A stretch of DNA of 64,000 bases from Rhea pennata (lineage: Eukaryota > Chordata > Aves > Rheiformes > Rheidae). The notes under the pieces were generated by a model. The model did no database searches. It was given only the letters and a program-made list of their open reading frames with translations, and was not told where the DNA came from. Location: the NCBI RefSeq assembly GCF_028389875.1, contig NC_084668.1, forward strand, positions 24,314,993 through 24,378,992. Reading direction: 5' to 3'. Position 1 is the stretch's first letter. The number at the start of each line of letters is the position of its first letter. The translations under genes were made by a program, and so were the position numbers. This document shows positions 35,191-49,403 of this stretch, in pieces.

Positions 35191-38100
35191 CTTTCTGTAC
35201 AAAAAGCATTGCTATACTTCCGACCAGATAGGAACGTTCTGAGGCACTTCAATATTTACAAGGTGAAAGCATAATAACAAAGTCTCCAGAAGACGAATAT
35301 ATATGTGATATGCTATTCTCGGGCCTGCTCTTGGGCCTTCGTTCACTTTCTTGTCTCCCAAGTTTCAGGGCTTCTTAATGTTACACTCAGTTACTGCTGC
35401 TCCGTTCTTCACTCAGAATCCCACTGCAGGAATTTGGAGTTGATTTTCACTGTTTGTTTTTCATTCTGACCCTTCTCCTTTTGTCCCCTCGCTTTTGACC
35501 TTGAGCACCGAGGCAGCCGTGGCCCAGCTTCCACAGCGCTCTGTCTTCGATCCGTCACCTTGTCGAAGGGTCTGCTGCAAAATTGTTTCTAATTACCAGA
35601 CATTTATTCTTCAAACCTTAACTAATTTGCTAATCATATATTGATAAATGAGATTTTTAAAGTTAATCACTGACATTTATGAAGATTTATACACAATTGT
35701 AAATAAATATTTCTAGCTAGAAAATATGATATTGTTTGAGGAAAAAATCAAATTAAAGCTGTCTTTTATTTATGGGAAATAATAAAAGCGAAAACGTGAT
35801 GAGATGGCACCTGATCAATAGGGGTAGCATCTTATCACTGTTACTATCATCATGGAATGGACTCTCTTGACAGCAGGAAAACAGCTCTGTAGAAACCTTG
35901 TCATGTGCAGAATTTAATTTAGCTTAAAATGTGCAATTGCTGGGAGTTTCTGGAGCCACAACCAGTGGGTGCATTACTGAGCACAAAGTTCATGTTATTT
36001 GCAGTGGAACATTTACTCATTGCAAAACAGCAATGCAGATTTCTACCACTTGTTCAGTAAGATAAATTCAGTTATGCTATCTAATTTAAAAATCAACAAT
36101 AAGAAGTTTGAAGACTCACTACCAACCTTTCTAAAGTTTTCTAGTAAAAATTAATATTTTTATAAATAACAGCGATTTCAACATAACATCCATCAAGCCT
36201 ACCACCAAATACAAAACTGTCATTGCACACTGCCAGTATTTTGGATAATGTTTTTGGCTCTAATGAGAGAATTGGTGTTTGGTCTTATGTTTTGGACACT
36301 GCTGTTGTTCATTATTAACGGCAAAGTTATTTAAACACAATAATATCCAATACTGTTCACGCATAGGAGGAGACAGAATCTCCGCCTCAAGTACTGCAGC
36401 TATGAGCAGCCTTTGCAAACCAAATGTGACAGTGGTTTTTTTCAGATCTACACTAGTCTTCAGATTTCTGTGGTAATAAAACCTTTTTTCTTAGCTGTCA
36501 AGATTTTTTTCTTTTATTAACAGGATGCAGATAAGCAAAGTAAGAGTTTTTAGGAAGAACTTGCTTGTTGAATTGATGCTTTTTGCCCAGGAATGCAAGA
36601 TATGCCTAAGTTTCCACCAATTTCTTCTGTTCTAAATCATAAATACCATGTTATAAAATCACATTTGTTATCATATACAATCAATAGGAATTGCAGCATG
36701 TCTCATGACAGCTTAGAGCAGTTGGATGTACAGTAAGTGATGCACATCAATGAAATGAAAAATAGGCCTAACATGCCAGCTTTTGGCTCTCTTGGTCATG
36801 AAAAAGATGTTTAACAGACTAACTGACATCAACCTTTAGAACTTGATTTTTTCTGTTTATATTAAAAGTGAATACCACAAAGCCTAAGCTGGAGCAATGT
36901 GGGAGTAGGCTTTTAATTTTTAAGCTAAACTAGAGCTAGTTGCTTTGTGTCTAAACTATTTGCTGTATTTAGATTGATGTTATGGGACATTATGTTGTTT
37001 TTAAATGATGTTGCATCAAAGGGAAAAAAGGCCCTTTTTTTCTATGTTTCCTTAGCAAAGCCCTTTCCAAAGCAATTCTCAAGAATTTTACAGTATGACT
37101 CCCACTTAATCGGATTTCCAAGACAGTTGCACAATGTGATAATTATGGACAGAATAGAATAGATGCTATCTATGTAGCTTGTGAGTCATATATGATCCTA
37201 ATCTTTGATGTAATTTCCATCGAAAAGAAAATTTGCACCTGAATTTCTTTTCGTAGCCACCTTTTTCCACATAACACATTAGAGCAGCAGCATTTTACAA
37301 AAATACCCACCTTTGCCCCCTCAGCAACATCTCTGCTCTGAAACTGCTGACGTAAGTAAACTGGTGAGCTGAAAATATTGGGCTAGATAAGTCTTTTATC
37401 TAAAGTACACCTTCTCTTGCTCTGAATTTGGTACCTACGTTTAGGTCCTCAAATAGATATCCTTCCTTGTCTTCCAGGGCAGACGTCGCTTGCAAGTTAG
37501 AAAGTACCTCATTCCTGTGTTTTCACCTTTACACGAGAGAAATCCCTTTGGTTTTACAGCAGTGCTGTAAGATTGAAATAGAAGATTATCATCACTCATA
37601 AGAATGCGTGAGATGGAATCCTAGGATGAGCTAACATTTTAGGCCACTTTATTAAACAAATATTGCCAAGCTCCTCTAATACTTTTAGACACAAATTTAA
37701 AAGTGCTTCCAATGCCGTATTTTTCAAGAGGGAAGATGTTCTTCAGAATTTCTTCCTAATTTTCTGCATTTCTAAGAACGAAAGCTGGAAAAGGAATAGA
37801 AAATGAGATGTGCTCAACATGATGGTTTGAGCCAGGACCGACTTACGCTGACACTCAGAACTTTCCTATTACATCAGTTTCCAGGTGCTATTTAGAGCAA
37901 GCAATACCAAAACGAGCAAATGACTCTATTGATAACAGCGAAAGAGCGGTTTTATTTGCAGCTGGTCTGACTATACTTTTTAACATCGTACTTTTTTGTA
38001 AGCTTGCTTATTGCTTGTGTGTACAGGTACCAGCATATCTCTCTAATGCAAAATCAGTTACTAATAAAACTATTAAAATATTGAGCTGTTTCAAAATTGC

Positions 38101-41100
38101 TTACACTTTTGCTGATATGTAAGAGGAACTTACTCCAAGTTACATTTTCAAGTCCTGCACATGAAACACATGTGCTTATGTTTTTGATTGCTTGTTTTAT
38201 TAAGTGAAATGAACAGGCTAATTAAAGAAATTCCAGGAAGTTTCTGCTTTCTGTCTCCTAGGGACAAGCCTCAAGTGTCAAAGGAGATAATACCGATGGC
38301 TGTAAAACACCCAAGTGTGTTTATATTGGCTCTAAAATACAGCTTATAGCTTCTATTTAACTTACATATTTCCTTTCTTATACCGTGTTTAGAAGTACAT
38401 ATAAAGGCATTAATTGAAATAGGGCTTGTATATATTTTTAAAAAGGTGGCAATTACAAGTTAAAAGCAGATCACTAGCCATTTGCAAAACAGTCTTAGGA
38501 ATAAGCTGGTACGAGTATAATTTTATCCATGAGCACTAAAAACTAAGAACAAACTATCCCGCAAAAAAATCTGCAAGATGCTCCTAGTCCTGACTTTCAA
38601 AACGTCTTTGACTCCTAACAGATCTCATACAGCCGTAGATTATGCCAGAGAGCTGCTGGTTATTGTTCTTCGTGCAATAAACTGAGACTTCTAGACCTAT
38701 TGGATGGCTTTGAAAAGTTGCTAAAGAAATTAAACCTTTTTGTTAGCACACCAAAGCCTGCAGTTCTGAAGTGCTATGTAGAACATCAACAAGGGAGGGT
38801 TTTTTGTATTAAATCTCCTTGATTTTTTTAAAAGATGAAAAGTTGTTTACTGTATGTAACAGCTCTAAGATAACATTTTTAAAAATTCTTCTTTCTCAGT
38901 GCAATTACTTGATTTTGTAATATCAGAGCTGTCAAAATTTCTCAATTCTTATGGAAACCAGTATACTTATTACTAAAGCCATTCAAAAATAATTTTTTTT
39001 AAATAAGGAAATTAGTTATCTGGCAATACTCATGCAATTTCCTTTCAGACAGAGTTGCATCTTCCAGGATACTAAGGCTTCCTTGGAAGGCTGCTCAAGT
39101 TTAAGAACACAAAATAAATTCAAAGGTACTGTTTTAAATTTGAACAGCTTCCTTTATATGAACAAAGGTGTTTTTGCTCAAGTAAGGCAAAATTCAACTC
39201 CGAATCTGATGCAGTTTACATGATAGTTCAGAAAATAGAATATATGAATAGATAAAACTTGAACTTTGGAAATTTCCACAAATTTCCTAATGCATGAATA
39301 TATGCAATCTAATCAAATGGAAATGCATGTAATTGCCTGTGTAGCAAAGAATGAACTTCAGTGATCTGAAGATTTTTAAGTCCAAATCAAACTGTTGAGA
39401 TAGCAAAAGCATTTGATAACTACTTTCTAATTCATCCAAGATGTTTTCCTCCACCAGGAAGACTACTGAAGAGAATATAAAACCTCCCAAATTGAGGAAG
39501 AAAGCATATGTACTACTGTTACCCTTCAGCTTTACTGCACTGATCAGCCAACTCTGCAAGCAATCAGGTAACAGCAGCAGAGAACAAAAGGCAGCGTAGA
39601 ATCACATTTGAAATAACTTTCAGGTGCAGCATCGGCTCTTCAGCATTGCAGAGAGATGAAGTTAACCAAAGCAGCTTCAAAGAACTGAAGTAAATATAAA
39701 TTTTTCTCTTAACGATTTTAAAGTGTTATTGAAGGGATTAATAGCTTTTCCTGCTAAAGCAAACATACTGTTCAAACAAAGTTTTCCTGGAGAGAAGACA
39801 AACCAACCTTAGAAGTAATGGTAGGATTTAATTAGGATTTGAGATTTTTCACTATTCATTAGTTGATTTGTCAGTCTCAAAATAGTTTTAATGAACTCTA
39901 AGTACACAGCAGTAAGATTCTTTACCAAAAAGACAGAGTAATCTGGTACCCCTCAGAGCCTGAAAAAGCACAATTTCTTACATGGCATCCACAGAGAAAT
40001 TTTCTTTTCTGAACTTGATATTACTGAGTTTTTTGTTTTTTGTTTTTTTTTAACCTTTTCTTTATTAAAAAAGTAGTTATACTCCTTGACTGTAAGGATT
40101 TTGCTTGGTGTCAGCTGAGACATGCAGAAAGCCCCTTACAAAACAAAACCATATTAATGGTAGATAACCAGGTCCTCAATTGGCAGTACCGGAGACAATT
40201 ATTAAGACTTACCGTGCTATTGCTTCTCTTTATAGGACCATAAACTTCATTGGTTACTTAGACTCCACAGCTTACGAAAAGCAAGGCAGTAAGACCTAGA
40301 TAAATCTATGACTATCTATGTCTTATCATATTGCAAAAGAATGTGCGAGTTTAGTTTCCAAACTGTCAAAACAATACATTATGCTACAGCATAACCAGCA
40401 CCCATCCCTTTAGACTGATCCTCCTCGTTCTTTCATAGGATATCAAGCTGTGTTACCAGTCTGATCCTTATCTTCAAAGTATGGTAACCTAGGACCAACA
40501 AATGTGATCGCAGCAAGCCCCTGAGATGGCAGCAGAGTCAGCAGCTCTGCCGCCGAAGCTGACTGGAATTTTGTGCTGCGATAGCAAAGTTCCTGCGGAT
40601 GGAGGATGTGGTACAGCGCAGAGGCACAAGCTCTGCTGGGACTGAGGACTTTGGCTTTCCCCGGCTGTTACTTCCAAGCACCAAGCAAACGCCATTTCCC
40701 TGCTTTCCCTGACGTACGACATTGTATACTCCCAAGTCTTAATCAAAGCTCTGCTGTTCTCTGCCTGACGGGCAACCTGTCGCTGTTTGCCCACTCAAGC
40801 ACAGAACAGGGAGGGGAAAAATAGGAAAAGCAGGATAGAACCTTTCTTATACCGAAATACTGGCTCTTCCTCCACTCCATTACCTATAAAACGACCTATC
40901 ACTGCCCACACGAGCTGAGTCCTCAATTATCTCCAGCCCCCGTTAGTAACTAGACAGCGCTCCTCCCTTGCCTGTGAATGACCTGAACTCCCTTTATTTC
41001 AGTCCAAAAATTCTGATCACGTACCTCTGTCGTAGTCACGCGGTTTGGCGGGAGGAGCGTGTAAAACATGGAACAGGTGGTGAAACGTTTGTTTGCGGCC

Positions 41101-41818
41101 TCGTCTCTCACCGTATCATGTGGCTCTTGCACTGCTGGAGGTGTTTTCCGTTCTGAAATCATGTTTGAATTCATGTCGCTCCTGAGGTGGACTGAGGTTT
41201 TCTTTGAACTCTGCAGCCATTCAGTGTATTTCTGGACTGTGATGCTGAGATTTAACAGGTGAAGACAGTGGCATGGTTGCACATGTCTACGGGCTCTTTG
41301 CAAGGGTAACCTTTGCTATCCCAGTCACACAGTCTTGCTCCTTTATTAGAGAAGTACATAAATTGCAGCTAAGTTACTTTGTAATTCAAGACAAATTTCC
41401 TTTCTGAGAGAGAGAAAAAGAGAGAAGAGATGGTGGGCGGCTCCTTTTTGCAATTGTGTATGCAGCTGTTTTGTTTGAAACAAAATCAGATAGGATTCCA
41501 CAACTTTCATTATAGGGCACACCATCACTGCACCTAACTCAAATCTGTAGCTACGCCCAGGACCTACTCATAAAATAATTTTCTGGCAAAGTAAAGATGA
41601 TGTTAGGAGAACCCTGAAATAGGGCAGATAATGTGAAACTGAGATACCGTGACTATTTGTAAGTCCTGAGGGTTCATTTCTCTTTCTACAGTCATTCCTT
41701 GGCAAATTCAGTTCAAATTCTCCGCAAGGTTGGGACATAACTAGTGAAGGCCAGTGACAAGCCTCTAGGTAAGAAGTACACAGCTAGAGGATTAGATACA
41801 CGCAGCCTGACATGTGGG

Positions 41819-41823
<5 letters not shown>

Positions 41824-41851
<28 letters not shown>
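41824..41851. repeat. T28 homopolymer
   Basis: Uninterrupted T run in the intergenic spacer. Confidence 0.95.
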
Positions 41852-41854
<3 letters not shown>

Positions 41855-42181
41855 GGTAGACTTCAGAATTTTAGTTAAGAAAAGGTTTGGAAACTCCCCT
41901 GCCTTGAGCAAGAGATTTTGAGCACTTAGTGCCACTGCCAATCCAGTCGCGTAGGAGTTTAACCTCACGTATTCAGTTGTACACTTACGCTATCCCCAGT
42001 CAAATAGACACGTAGGAAACTAGGAAGCTTGTATTTTCAGTCCTTCCAAAATTCAGTTCCTAATGTTTTTCTACGTACTGTGGAGATGTATCATACCAAT
42101 GCTTTCAGCCCATGCAGATAAAATGACTTCAGAATTTAGAGTTTATCTGCAGCACTGAGTCATTGGAAGCAATAACAGGAG

Positions 42182-42318
42182 TAATGTTTATCTCAGTTGG
42201 TTAGAGCATGGTGCTGCTAATGCCAAGGTCGCGGGTTCAGTCCCCGTATTGGCTACGCTGGGGGCTGGACTAGATGATCTCCAGAGGTCCCTTCCAACCT
42301 TGCCATTCTATGATTCTA
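42182..42318 (+). mobile_element. tRNA-Ile/CR1 chimeric SINE (TguSINE1-type)
   Basis: The head (42,182-42,255) resembles tRNA-Ile, with an A-box region TCTCAGTTGG and a B-box region GGTTCAGTCC. The CCAAGGTCGCGGGTTC core is nearly that of the tRNA gene. It is joined directly to about 60 bases of CR1 LINE 3' end (GGGGGCTGGACTAGATGATC, then CCAGAGGTCCCTTCCAACC), which finishes with the CR1 terminal ATTCTATGATTCT motif. Such SINEs are mobilised by CR1 reverse transcriptase and, to my knowledge, arose in passerine birds. The anticodon loop is degenerate, so this is not a working tRNA gene. No target-site duplication is evident, as usual for CR1-type insertion. Confidence 0.88.
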
Positions 42319-43548
42319 ATTTCCAGAGAGTAGTGTTTTTTCTTTCTCTTTTTTTTTCTCTCAACCCTAGTACAAGCAGCAAATGTTCATTGAAAAGACA
42401 CAGTCAAAACCCTAATGCAATCACTGTGTAGTACTACATGAGGAGAGGGGGCTCAGACACCTCACCATTTCAGCATCAGCTAAAAGCTTCATCTCTAATT
42501 TGCCACCTGTTCTTAGGCAACAGTTCTTTGCTCCACCAAGGGAAACTGCTCTGCCTTCCACTCCCAGACGGGCATATTTTTGAGAACACGCCATCTCAAA
42601 AACTATTTCAAAAGCACATGGGACAAAGGAACTTGATTAACGTATTCTGAGAGTGTCAAAAAGAAAAGCATTAGTCTAGATTATCATGTAATATCATAAC
42701 GTTATCATGTTATACGTCATTGAAATTAGCTTCTATTTTGTACTATGTATTACTCACATAACAAAAGAGAAAAAGTAAGATTACCTATGCTCTCTCCAGT
42801 ATCTGAAGAAATGAAAAGCATTGTGTAGGCTCTTTGTACTGATTCACTTGTATTTGTATATAGTTTGCTATCTTCAGAAAACACATGCAAAGTTCAGAGA
42901 AATCATTGAGACGCAACTGTTTTCACTATTCTTTCCCTTTTGTATCAAGTTTTGATCCCATGACCATTTGCCCTTAAGGTTCCCCCCCCCTTTCCTCCTG
43001 TGCTGAGACAGAGGCAAGGTACTCTGCTGTATGAGAAGCCATACCCTCTGTAACGCATCTTGCTGCTCAGAAAACTTGAGAACGAAGTGTTAATGCAGCC
43101 ACAAGGCCTGCAGGCTCAAAGTTTTCACTCAGTTTTTAAGAGAGCATCCCAGATCTATGCATTTCAGGGTCTATTTGCCAATGCTACCCCAAACTCTTCC
43201 TGTTCTGTTTGCTTAAATGTGGTTCCTTGGTGATTTACTCCCATCTAAACAGTGCTGCTCTAGACCTGTTCCTGGTTACATGCTCCCACCTCCTTCTCTG
43301 CAACTGCAGTTGTCTGATCCCATGGTACAGGGAAATAAACAGCAGAAGAAAACTCATCAGGAAGGTCTTAACAGCTTTAGCTCCCTGACCTGGCTTCCTG
43401 GAGGATTAGAGCACCCGTGCTGGGATCAGGGAAAGGGCTATGAGTCTGCAGCAGCATAAACTATCAAATTACACTCTTTGATGAACTGTGCTGTGAGTGC
43501 AGTTGTTACTCAGACTTTTTAGTCTTCTGCAGTTAGAACATCATGGCC

Positions 43549-43566
43549 AAAAAAAAAAAAAAAAAA
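43549..43566. repeat. A18 homopolymer
   Basis: Uninterrupted A run in the intergenic spacer. Confidence 0.95.
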
Positions 43567-46500
43567 GAATCAGAATGGGAGATTTATCCTTCCACTGGCT
43601 CCTTCACAGCCATTCAAACCAATGTCACACTGTCTTCACTAAGCTCTATAAAAAGGCCAGCAGAGCAGACCAGATCTCTTCATCAGTCAGTAGAATACCT
43701 TTTGGAAACCTCCAATCTAATCACAGCCCTAGTGACCACTGCAGTGAGCACCTTGCGATGGAACAAGATAACATGAATCAGTAGGCAGAGAAATTCAAGG
43801 AATGTGAGGGAAAAAAAGCTCTGTAAACAAACAAACAAAATTATCTCCATCAGGATGACCTGCTGAACTACAGCAAAATGAAACACTGCAGATCTGTCTT
43901 CAGTCAGCTCTGTTTATGAAGTGGTGGGTGTCCCCACCAGTGGCTCAAATCACATGCATGGCATGACTACTGTGCCATATCCCCAATTTACATTAATGAA
44001 TGCATTTAAATATGGTATTTTTCTCAATATTTATATTCTTCTCTAGGGAGCTGAGTAATCAAATAGTGCTGTGAAGAGGCTTGTACAATTCCCTGGTAGT
44101 TCATCAGAAGAACAGAGGGAATGTTTTCTCCTTATCTCCTTTGAGAATGAGGAATCAGAGGGAAAAGCCTCCAGCTAGAACAGGGACAGCTGAACTTACA
44201 GTCAAGGAAGCCAAAGCAGCTTTCAGCTTCTCTCCATACAGCATTGACCTCATCAGTATTTTTTGTGTTTTATATTGGGTAACAAAAACACACAATCTGC
44301 CAAGCATGTTTGAGAGTTTATTCAGTTCTTAGCAGGAGAAGACTCACTACCTGCACTGCTAGAAGCACAGGAAGGAAGAGAGTTTTCAAGAAATCTTGGG
44401 CTAGATAATGTGGTACCACCATGATTGCAGACTCGGACTTGTGGACGCTGTACTTTTTACTGATCTCTATCTTCCTCACAAAGAAGCCATCAGAGTTCCT
44501 GATCTCCCAGCTCGGTGTTTTTTAGTGCTATTATCTTTGCTTAAGAGGTCTCAGAAAAGAGTGCACGCTTCTCCCACTTGGTAAGAATGATGTTACATTG
44601 GAAGACACCTTAAGACCTTGCTGTACTCCAGTTAGCACCATCTGAGAAAGCCCAGGTGATGGAACACTCTGTGCAGGCTCTCAAACAAGCCTGTGTACAT
44701 AAAGGCCTAAAATCTTTCACTTGTACTGTTATTTCTGTCCATATATTGTTTTTAATCAAACAGCTTATGTTCAAATAATATTTTATGAGTATTTTAATAT
44801 GCAAATTTCTTGATATGACAGAAAAATGTAAGTTGCTGTAAAATATAGTAAGAATACTAGGAAAATACATAAAAGATTATTGCAACTTAATGGAAAAATG
44901 TATTTGCTCAAAATATTTAGCAGTTACCACTAGATGGCATTTTGCTCCTGAGAAACCAAAAATTTCTAGGTTTTGAAATACTTGTTACAGACAGCAGGAA
45001 ATAGTAGGAAATGGAATTACTTACCTCATTCGGTTAGCAATTTATTTTCCATTCTCCTGTATAAGCAAGACACTACTAACACACGGTATTTTATCTGTAA
45101 ATTTACAGTCCTCTCTATTTAACAGTAGAGTGTGACTCTTCAACCTTCTCCTCAATAGGTAGAGGGTTGAGCTGTGGTCAGCACTTATCAAAAATATTTT
45201 TCACATTTTAAAATGCAAGACAAATATAGGCCAGTTCAAAGATTTTGAATGTGCTACAAAAATTTGCTAGAATGTCTTGTTCCAGTGATTGCACATTGGA
45301 ATTCCTGTTATTCTTGGATTAACCCTCAATATAGAGTGCAGCATAGAAAAAGAATTCCTGATCAAGAATAGAGCTGTTACAAGCCCTGATTATGAATATT
45401 ATACTTTGTGTCAGGTCATTTTAATTTCAATTTGTACAAGTAAGCTGGAATTCACAAGGTAAAATTTCCATTCCTGATCTTCGTATGGTACAATATATTA
45501 CGCTAACTGCTCATTCAGAGATGCAATGCATTTCTACTAGGCACACCCTAGAGTGACATATAGGTAGCTTTTTTAGGGTCCCTACGCCTAACAGATTAAA
45601 AAAAAATTCTTTACTCTGCAGCAAAATAGGAGAGTGAAAAGTGAACTGTTAACTTTTAAAGAGAAACTCTACACCACTGCCAACTCTTATGGAAAACATA
45701 AAAGCCTCCAAAGAACAATCTTCATATAATTTTGTATGCATGAAAATATAAAGATAATTTTATGAGGAAAAGTTTCTTCTCATTTGACCCTCGTAACGGG
45801 CTGCTGTGAGCATATCCTCACAACAAAATTCAGCAGTCAGAATAATGACATGATGTCCAGCACTTTTATGAGAAACTGAGCATCATTCATTGATGCAGGA
45901 CAAAAATATCGCATTTCCATTTTTGAAGAGAATTGCAGGACGAAAGTGGAATTCCACAATGCTAGGGTGACCTTGTTAAGCACCTTTGCATATAAGCATA
46001 CACTTGTTATACTCGTGACTAAATGCAGAATAGACCGTGGAATTGTCCACCTGGAGAAGATGTTCCAAGATAGTTTCGCACCATTTTTAGAGATGACATG
46101 AGACTAGAAAATGCATTTTTCATCCTGTTTAGGCTTATTTCTGGCTTACTGCTCTCTCCCAGCTTTGTACATTTTTGAAATAACTATGCAGTTTCTAGAT
46201 CACTTGCACAGTGCTTAGCTTGAGGAGTAAAAGAATTTTAGTTGGTGCACATTGCGAGATTGGTGAAACTGAAATTGCAGACTTTTTGTTAAAATAAAGT
46301 AATTTAAGTTATTGTCATCCTGAGCACCTTAATCCTGATGGCTGCCAAAACAAACAAGGTTCCAGATATATTGGCCAATAAACCAAAAGCTTTTGGAAGC
46401 TTAGAAAGCTTTAGAAAGATTGTCAGGTAGTAGTCACCCCTACCTTTGCAGTGCATTATATACACTGCTGGAGGAGAACCACCCTCTGGCCTGCAAAAGA

Positions 46501-47674
46501 CAGAAATGTGGCACGGGATAGTAATGGCAGGACTGCATGTTGGAAGTCCAGAACAAACTATGCTGGAGTTACCAAGCAAAATTGTGTGTGTGGAGAGGTG
46601 GTTGCGGTTCTGGATCTAAAGCATTTTATGTTAAAAAAAAAAAATTAAATTTCCAACTCAAACTCTCTATATGTTAATGAAAATATACAGTAAAGAGCAA
46701 AAGCCTAGGTCCTCCACGATACAAAAATTGCTTAGGCAGTTCCTTATGCTCATATGAACTGTCCGCAGCAAGGCTGTGCATAAGCAAAGGCATTTGCTCC
46801 ATAAAATTGATTACTGGGAAGCAAAGCTCTTAATCCTGTTATTGCAGTTAATGTCATTTTGCTCTGAAATTCTGAAAGAAAAAACAAAACAAAACAGGAC
46901 CCAAAAGATAGCCCATTGCTCCCTGGAAAACAATTATTGTGTAATAGAAAACCTCATACCAACATGGTTCAGAAATGCTTAACTGTCAACCATTAAAATA
47001 GATATTGGAAGTATCTAAAATACCCAGGTCTCTTGCTGCTGTTAGCAGCTCTTCAGCTCCTCTGGTAACAAAAATGGTAACTGCTGCTGGCTGCAGACAA
47101 GGATCGGAATGGCTGTGGGTAAATTAGGCAAATGATCAAAACGTTTTGGAGCAGATTCTTATGGTAGCATTCAAATAAGCCATGAAGACTGCTTTGTTTA
47201 CTAACACCATAGTTTTCTAGTACTTGAAGAGCTTGAGAAAATATTCAGGAAAAGTCTTCCTTGCTTAGCTTAAACTATCAATAAACTCCTAGATACAACA
47301 GTGACATCTGAGTAATAGCGTTCAGCCTTAAAGTTAGCGGGGGGGAGAGGGGGGAGAGGGAAGGAGATACAATTAGTCAATGGATACATAGGAAAAGTCA
47401 TTCACTCTCTAATTTTCTTTAAATAATTTTTTTTGTTTGCCAACAAGTCAGAAGCATAGATAGTGATTAAGAGCTGGCTAAATCAGATTCCTGCTCTCAT
47501 GCTTGCTTGGGAGAACCCTGATCTAACTTTACTAGGATAAAATTAATCTTCACCTCATTTGGTAACAGACCTAAGTATCTGAACTTGCCATTCTAGAAAA
47601 GGCTTTTTGGTTTACGTTAAACATTAAAAAAATTGGTGTATGGCAAAATTTTAAGCAACTTTGTACTTGTTTAG

Positions 47675-47740
47675 TACACACACACGTGTATATACATATA
47701 TGTGAGATATGTGTGTGTGTGTGTACACACACGTGTATGT
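47675..47740. repeat. Self-complementary CA/TG tract
   Basis: A CA run, an ATATACATATATG centre, then a TG run and another CA stretch, making an imperfect palindrome able to fold back on itself. Confidence 0.8.
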
Positions 47741-49345
47741 TTAAGCTTGAGCTTAATACTATTTCCAAATGACATGAACTGGACTGAAACAAATCAACAA
47801 CCTTGACAAACAAAAGTTTGCATCCTTTTAAGGTTTACATTTATACCAATTTAATTAAGCTAAAGTAGCAACATTTTCTTACGTAGACAACACCCACAAG
47901 TATTTTATGCACCCTCATGAACATTCCTTGGTGCATGGTATGTTATAAAGGTCAAATATTTTAAAGCCCAATTACATTAATAGGTGTGTGTAGCTTTATC
48001 TGATAGATGAAAACACCAGAAAAATCTAAACTAGACATGAAACTAGATGGTGCATTTCTTTCTTGAAATGAAATGACATTGCCAGGCCTTTGGAACAAGG
48101 AAAAAGCCAAGAGTTTATAACAAACTTGTACTTACAATTTAAAGAGAATGTAGTAGGGAAGCATCGAAGTCAATATAACATGCTTCCTTTCCAAGAAAAC
48201 CAAAGCTGTGACATCTGATAGGCAGAAATGACAAATACAACTATGTTGACAATTCAGAATTCCAGTTGTGTAGTAACTGGAAACAGAGCTCTAAGATCTA
48301 CAGATAATAACCTTTTATACAGCATCCAAGAGTGCCGTATAATTTATGGCAGGAGAAGAGGAGGAGGGGAAGGGTTAAGTCCTGTTAGGACTAGGGCTCT
48401 AAAACGTTTGTGCAAACTGCTGGAGACAGCATAATTAAATTTTTGTGTGTTCACATATATGTAAAAGTCAGATTGCAAACTTGCTAGCTTGAGATTCATT
48501 ACACGTTCAACAAAATGATCGAGTGAAAAAACATTCCTATCATTCAGCGAGATACAAGGCATCTGTTCTTCATTTACAAGGATTATCTATTTTTTCAGCA
48601 AAAATGATTAGCCCCTTAAAACAGTTCCACTGAAAGACTATACTGTTAGGGAAGCAGAAAACAAGAAAACCAAAATATTAGCCTTTCATTTGTTTTGAAA
48701 TCATAACCATGCTGACTATAAAGTTTAAATTTTATAGACAACCAGAATGACCGTACTGTACATTAAGCTTTTCAGATTATCTTTCTGAACACAGTTACGA
48801 AGAAGGAGATATTATACTACTTACTTCAAGTGAAATCAAAACACTTATAATGTATTTGTAAACATTTCCTTAGAAACAGGTCATCACAGAATGCATCTTA
48901 ATGTCAGAAACAGTATCAGAGAAAGGGGCTGGATATAATTGAGAAGTGAAGCATAGCACTTTTTTGCTCAGAGGAAACAGTTAGCAAATGGTGTGGACAT
49001 TTTTTTCATTTCATTTTCTCCATTTATTCAGACAGGCAATTTATTTGTTTGTTGCTATGCAGAGAACTCATTCTCTTTACTTGTCTCCCTTTTCTCCTGA
49101 TTAGCATCCTAGATATATGACTTGGATGTAATTTTTCATTTTATTTTTAAATATAATAAATTAATATGCTTTTTGAAATCATTCAGTTTCTAAAATGGAT
49201 CAGTCCAGTGATTTAATCAAAGACAGCTTTTTGCCTTCACTAATGATCTAGAACAAGCGAGTCAGATAAAGACAGAGGGAAATACTTTTTATGTACCACG
49301 TCAGTACTAGCATATTAGAAAATTAAAGGATGAACTTCATTAGTC

Positions 49346-49348
<3 letters not shown>

Positions 49349-49383
<35 letters not shown>

Positions 49384-49403
49384 AGAAGAAGAAGAAGAAG
49401 AAG
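49349..49403. repeat. A33 tract followed by AAG microsatellite
   Basis: A long A run leads directly into about seven AAG units. This is a purine-only tract of about 55 bases. Confidence 0.95.

Noticed and set aside
37740..37790. AATTTCTTCCTAAT resembling part of CR1
   Set aside because: Only a short string matches and the flanks do not follow the CR1 consensus.
42182..42255. Possible functional tRNA-Ile gene
   Set aside because: The acceptor stem and anticodon loop are degenerate and the sequence runs straight into a CR1 3' tail, so it is the head of a SINE.
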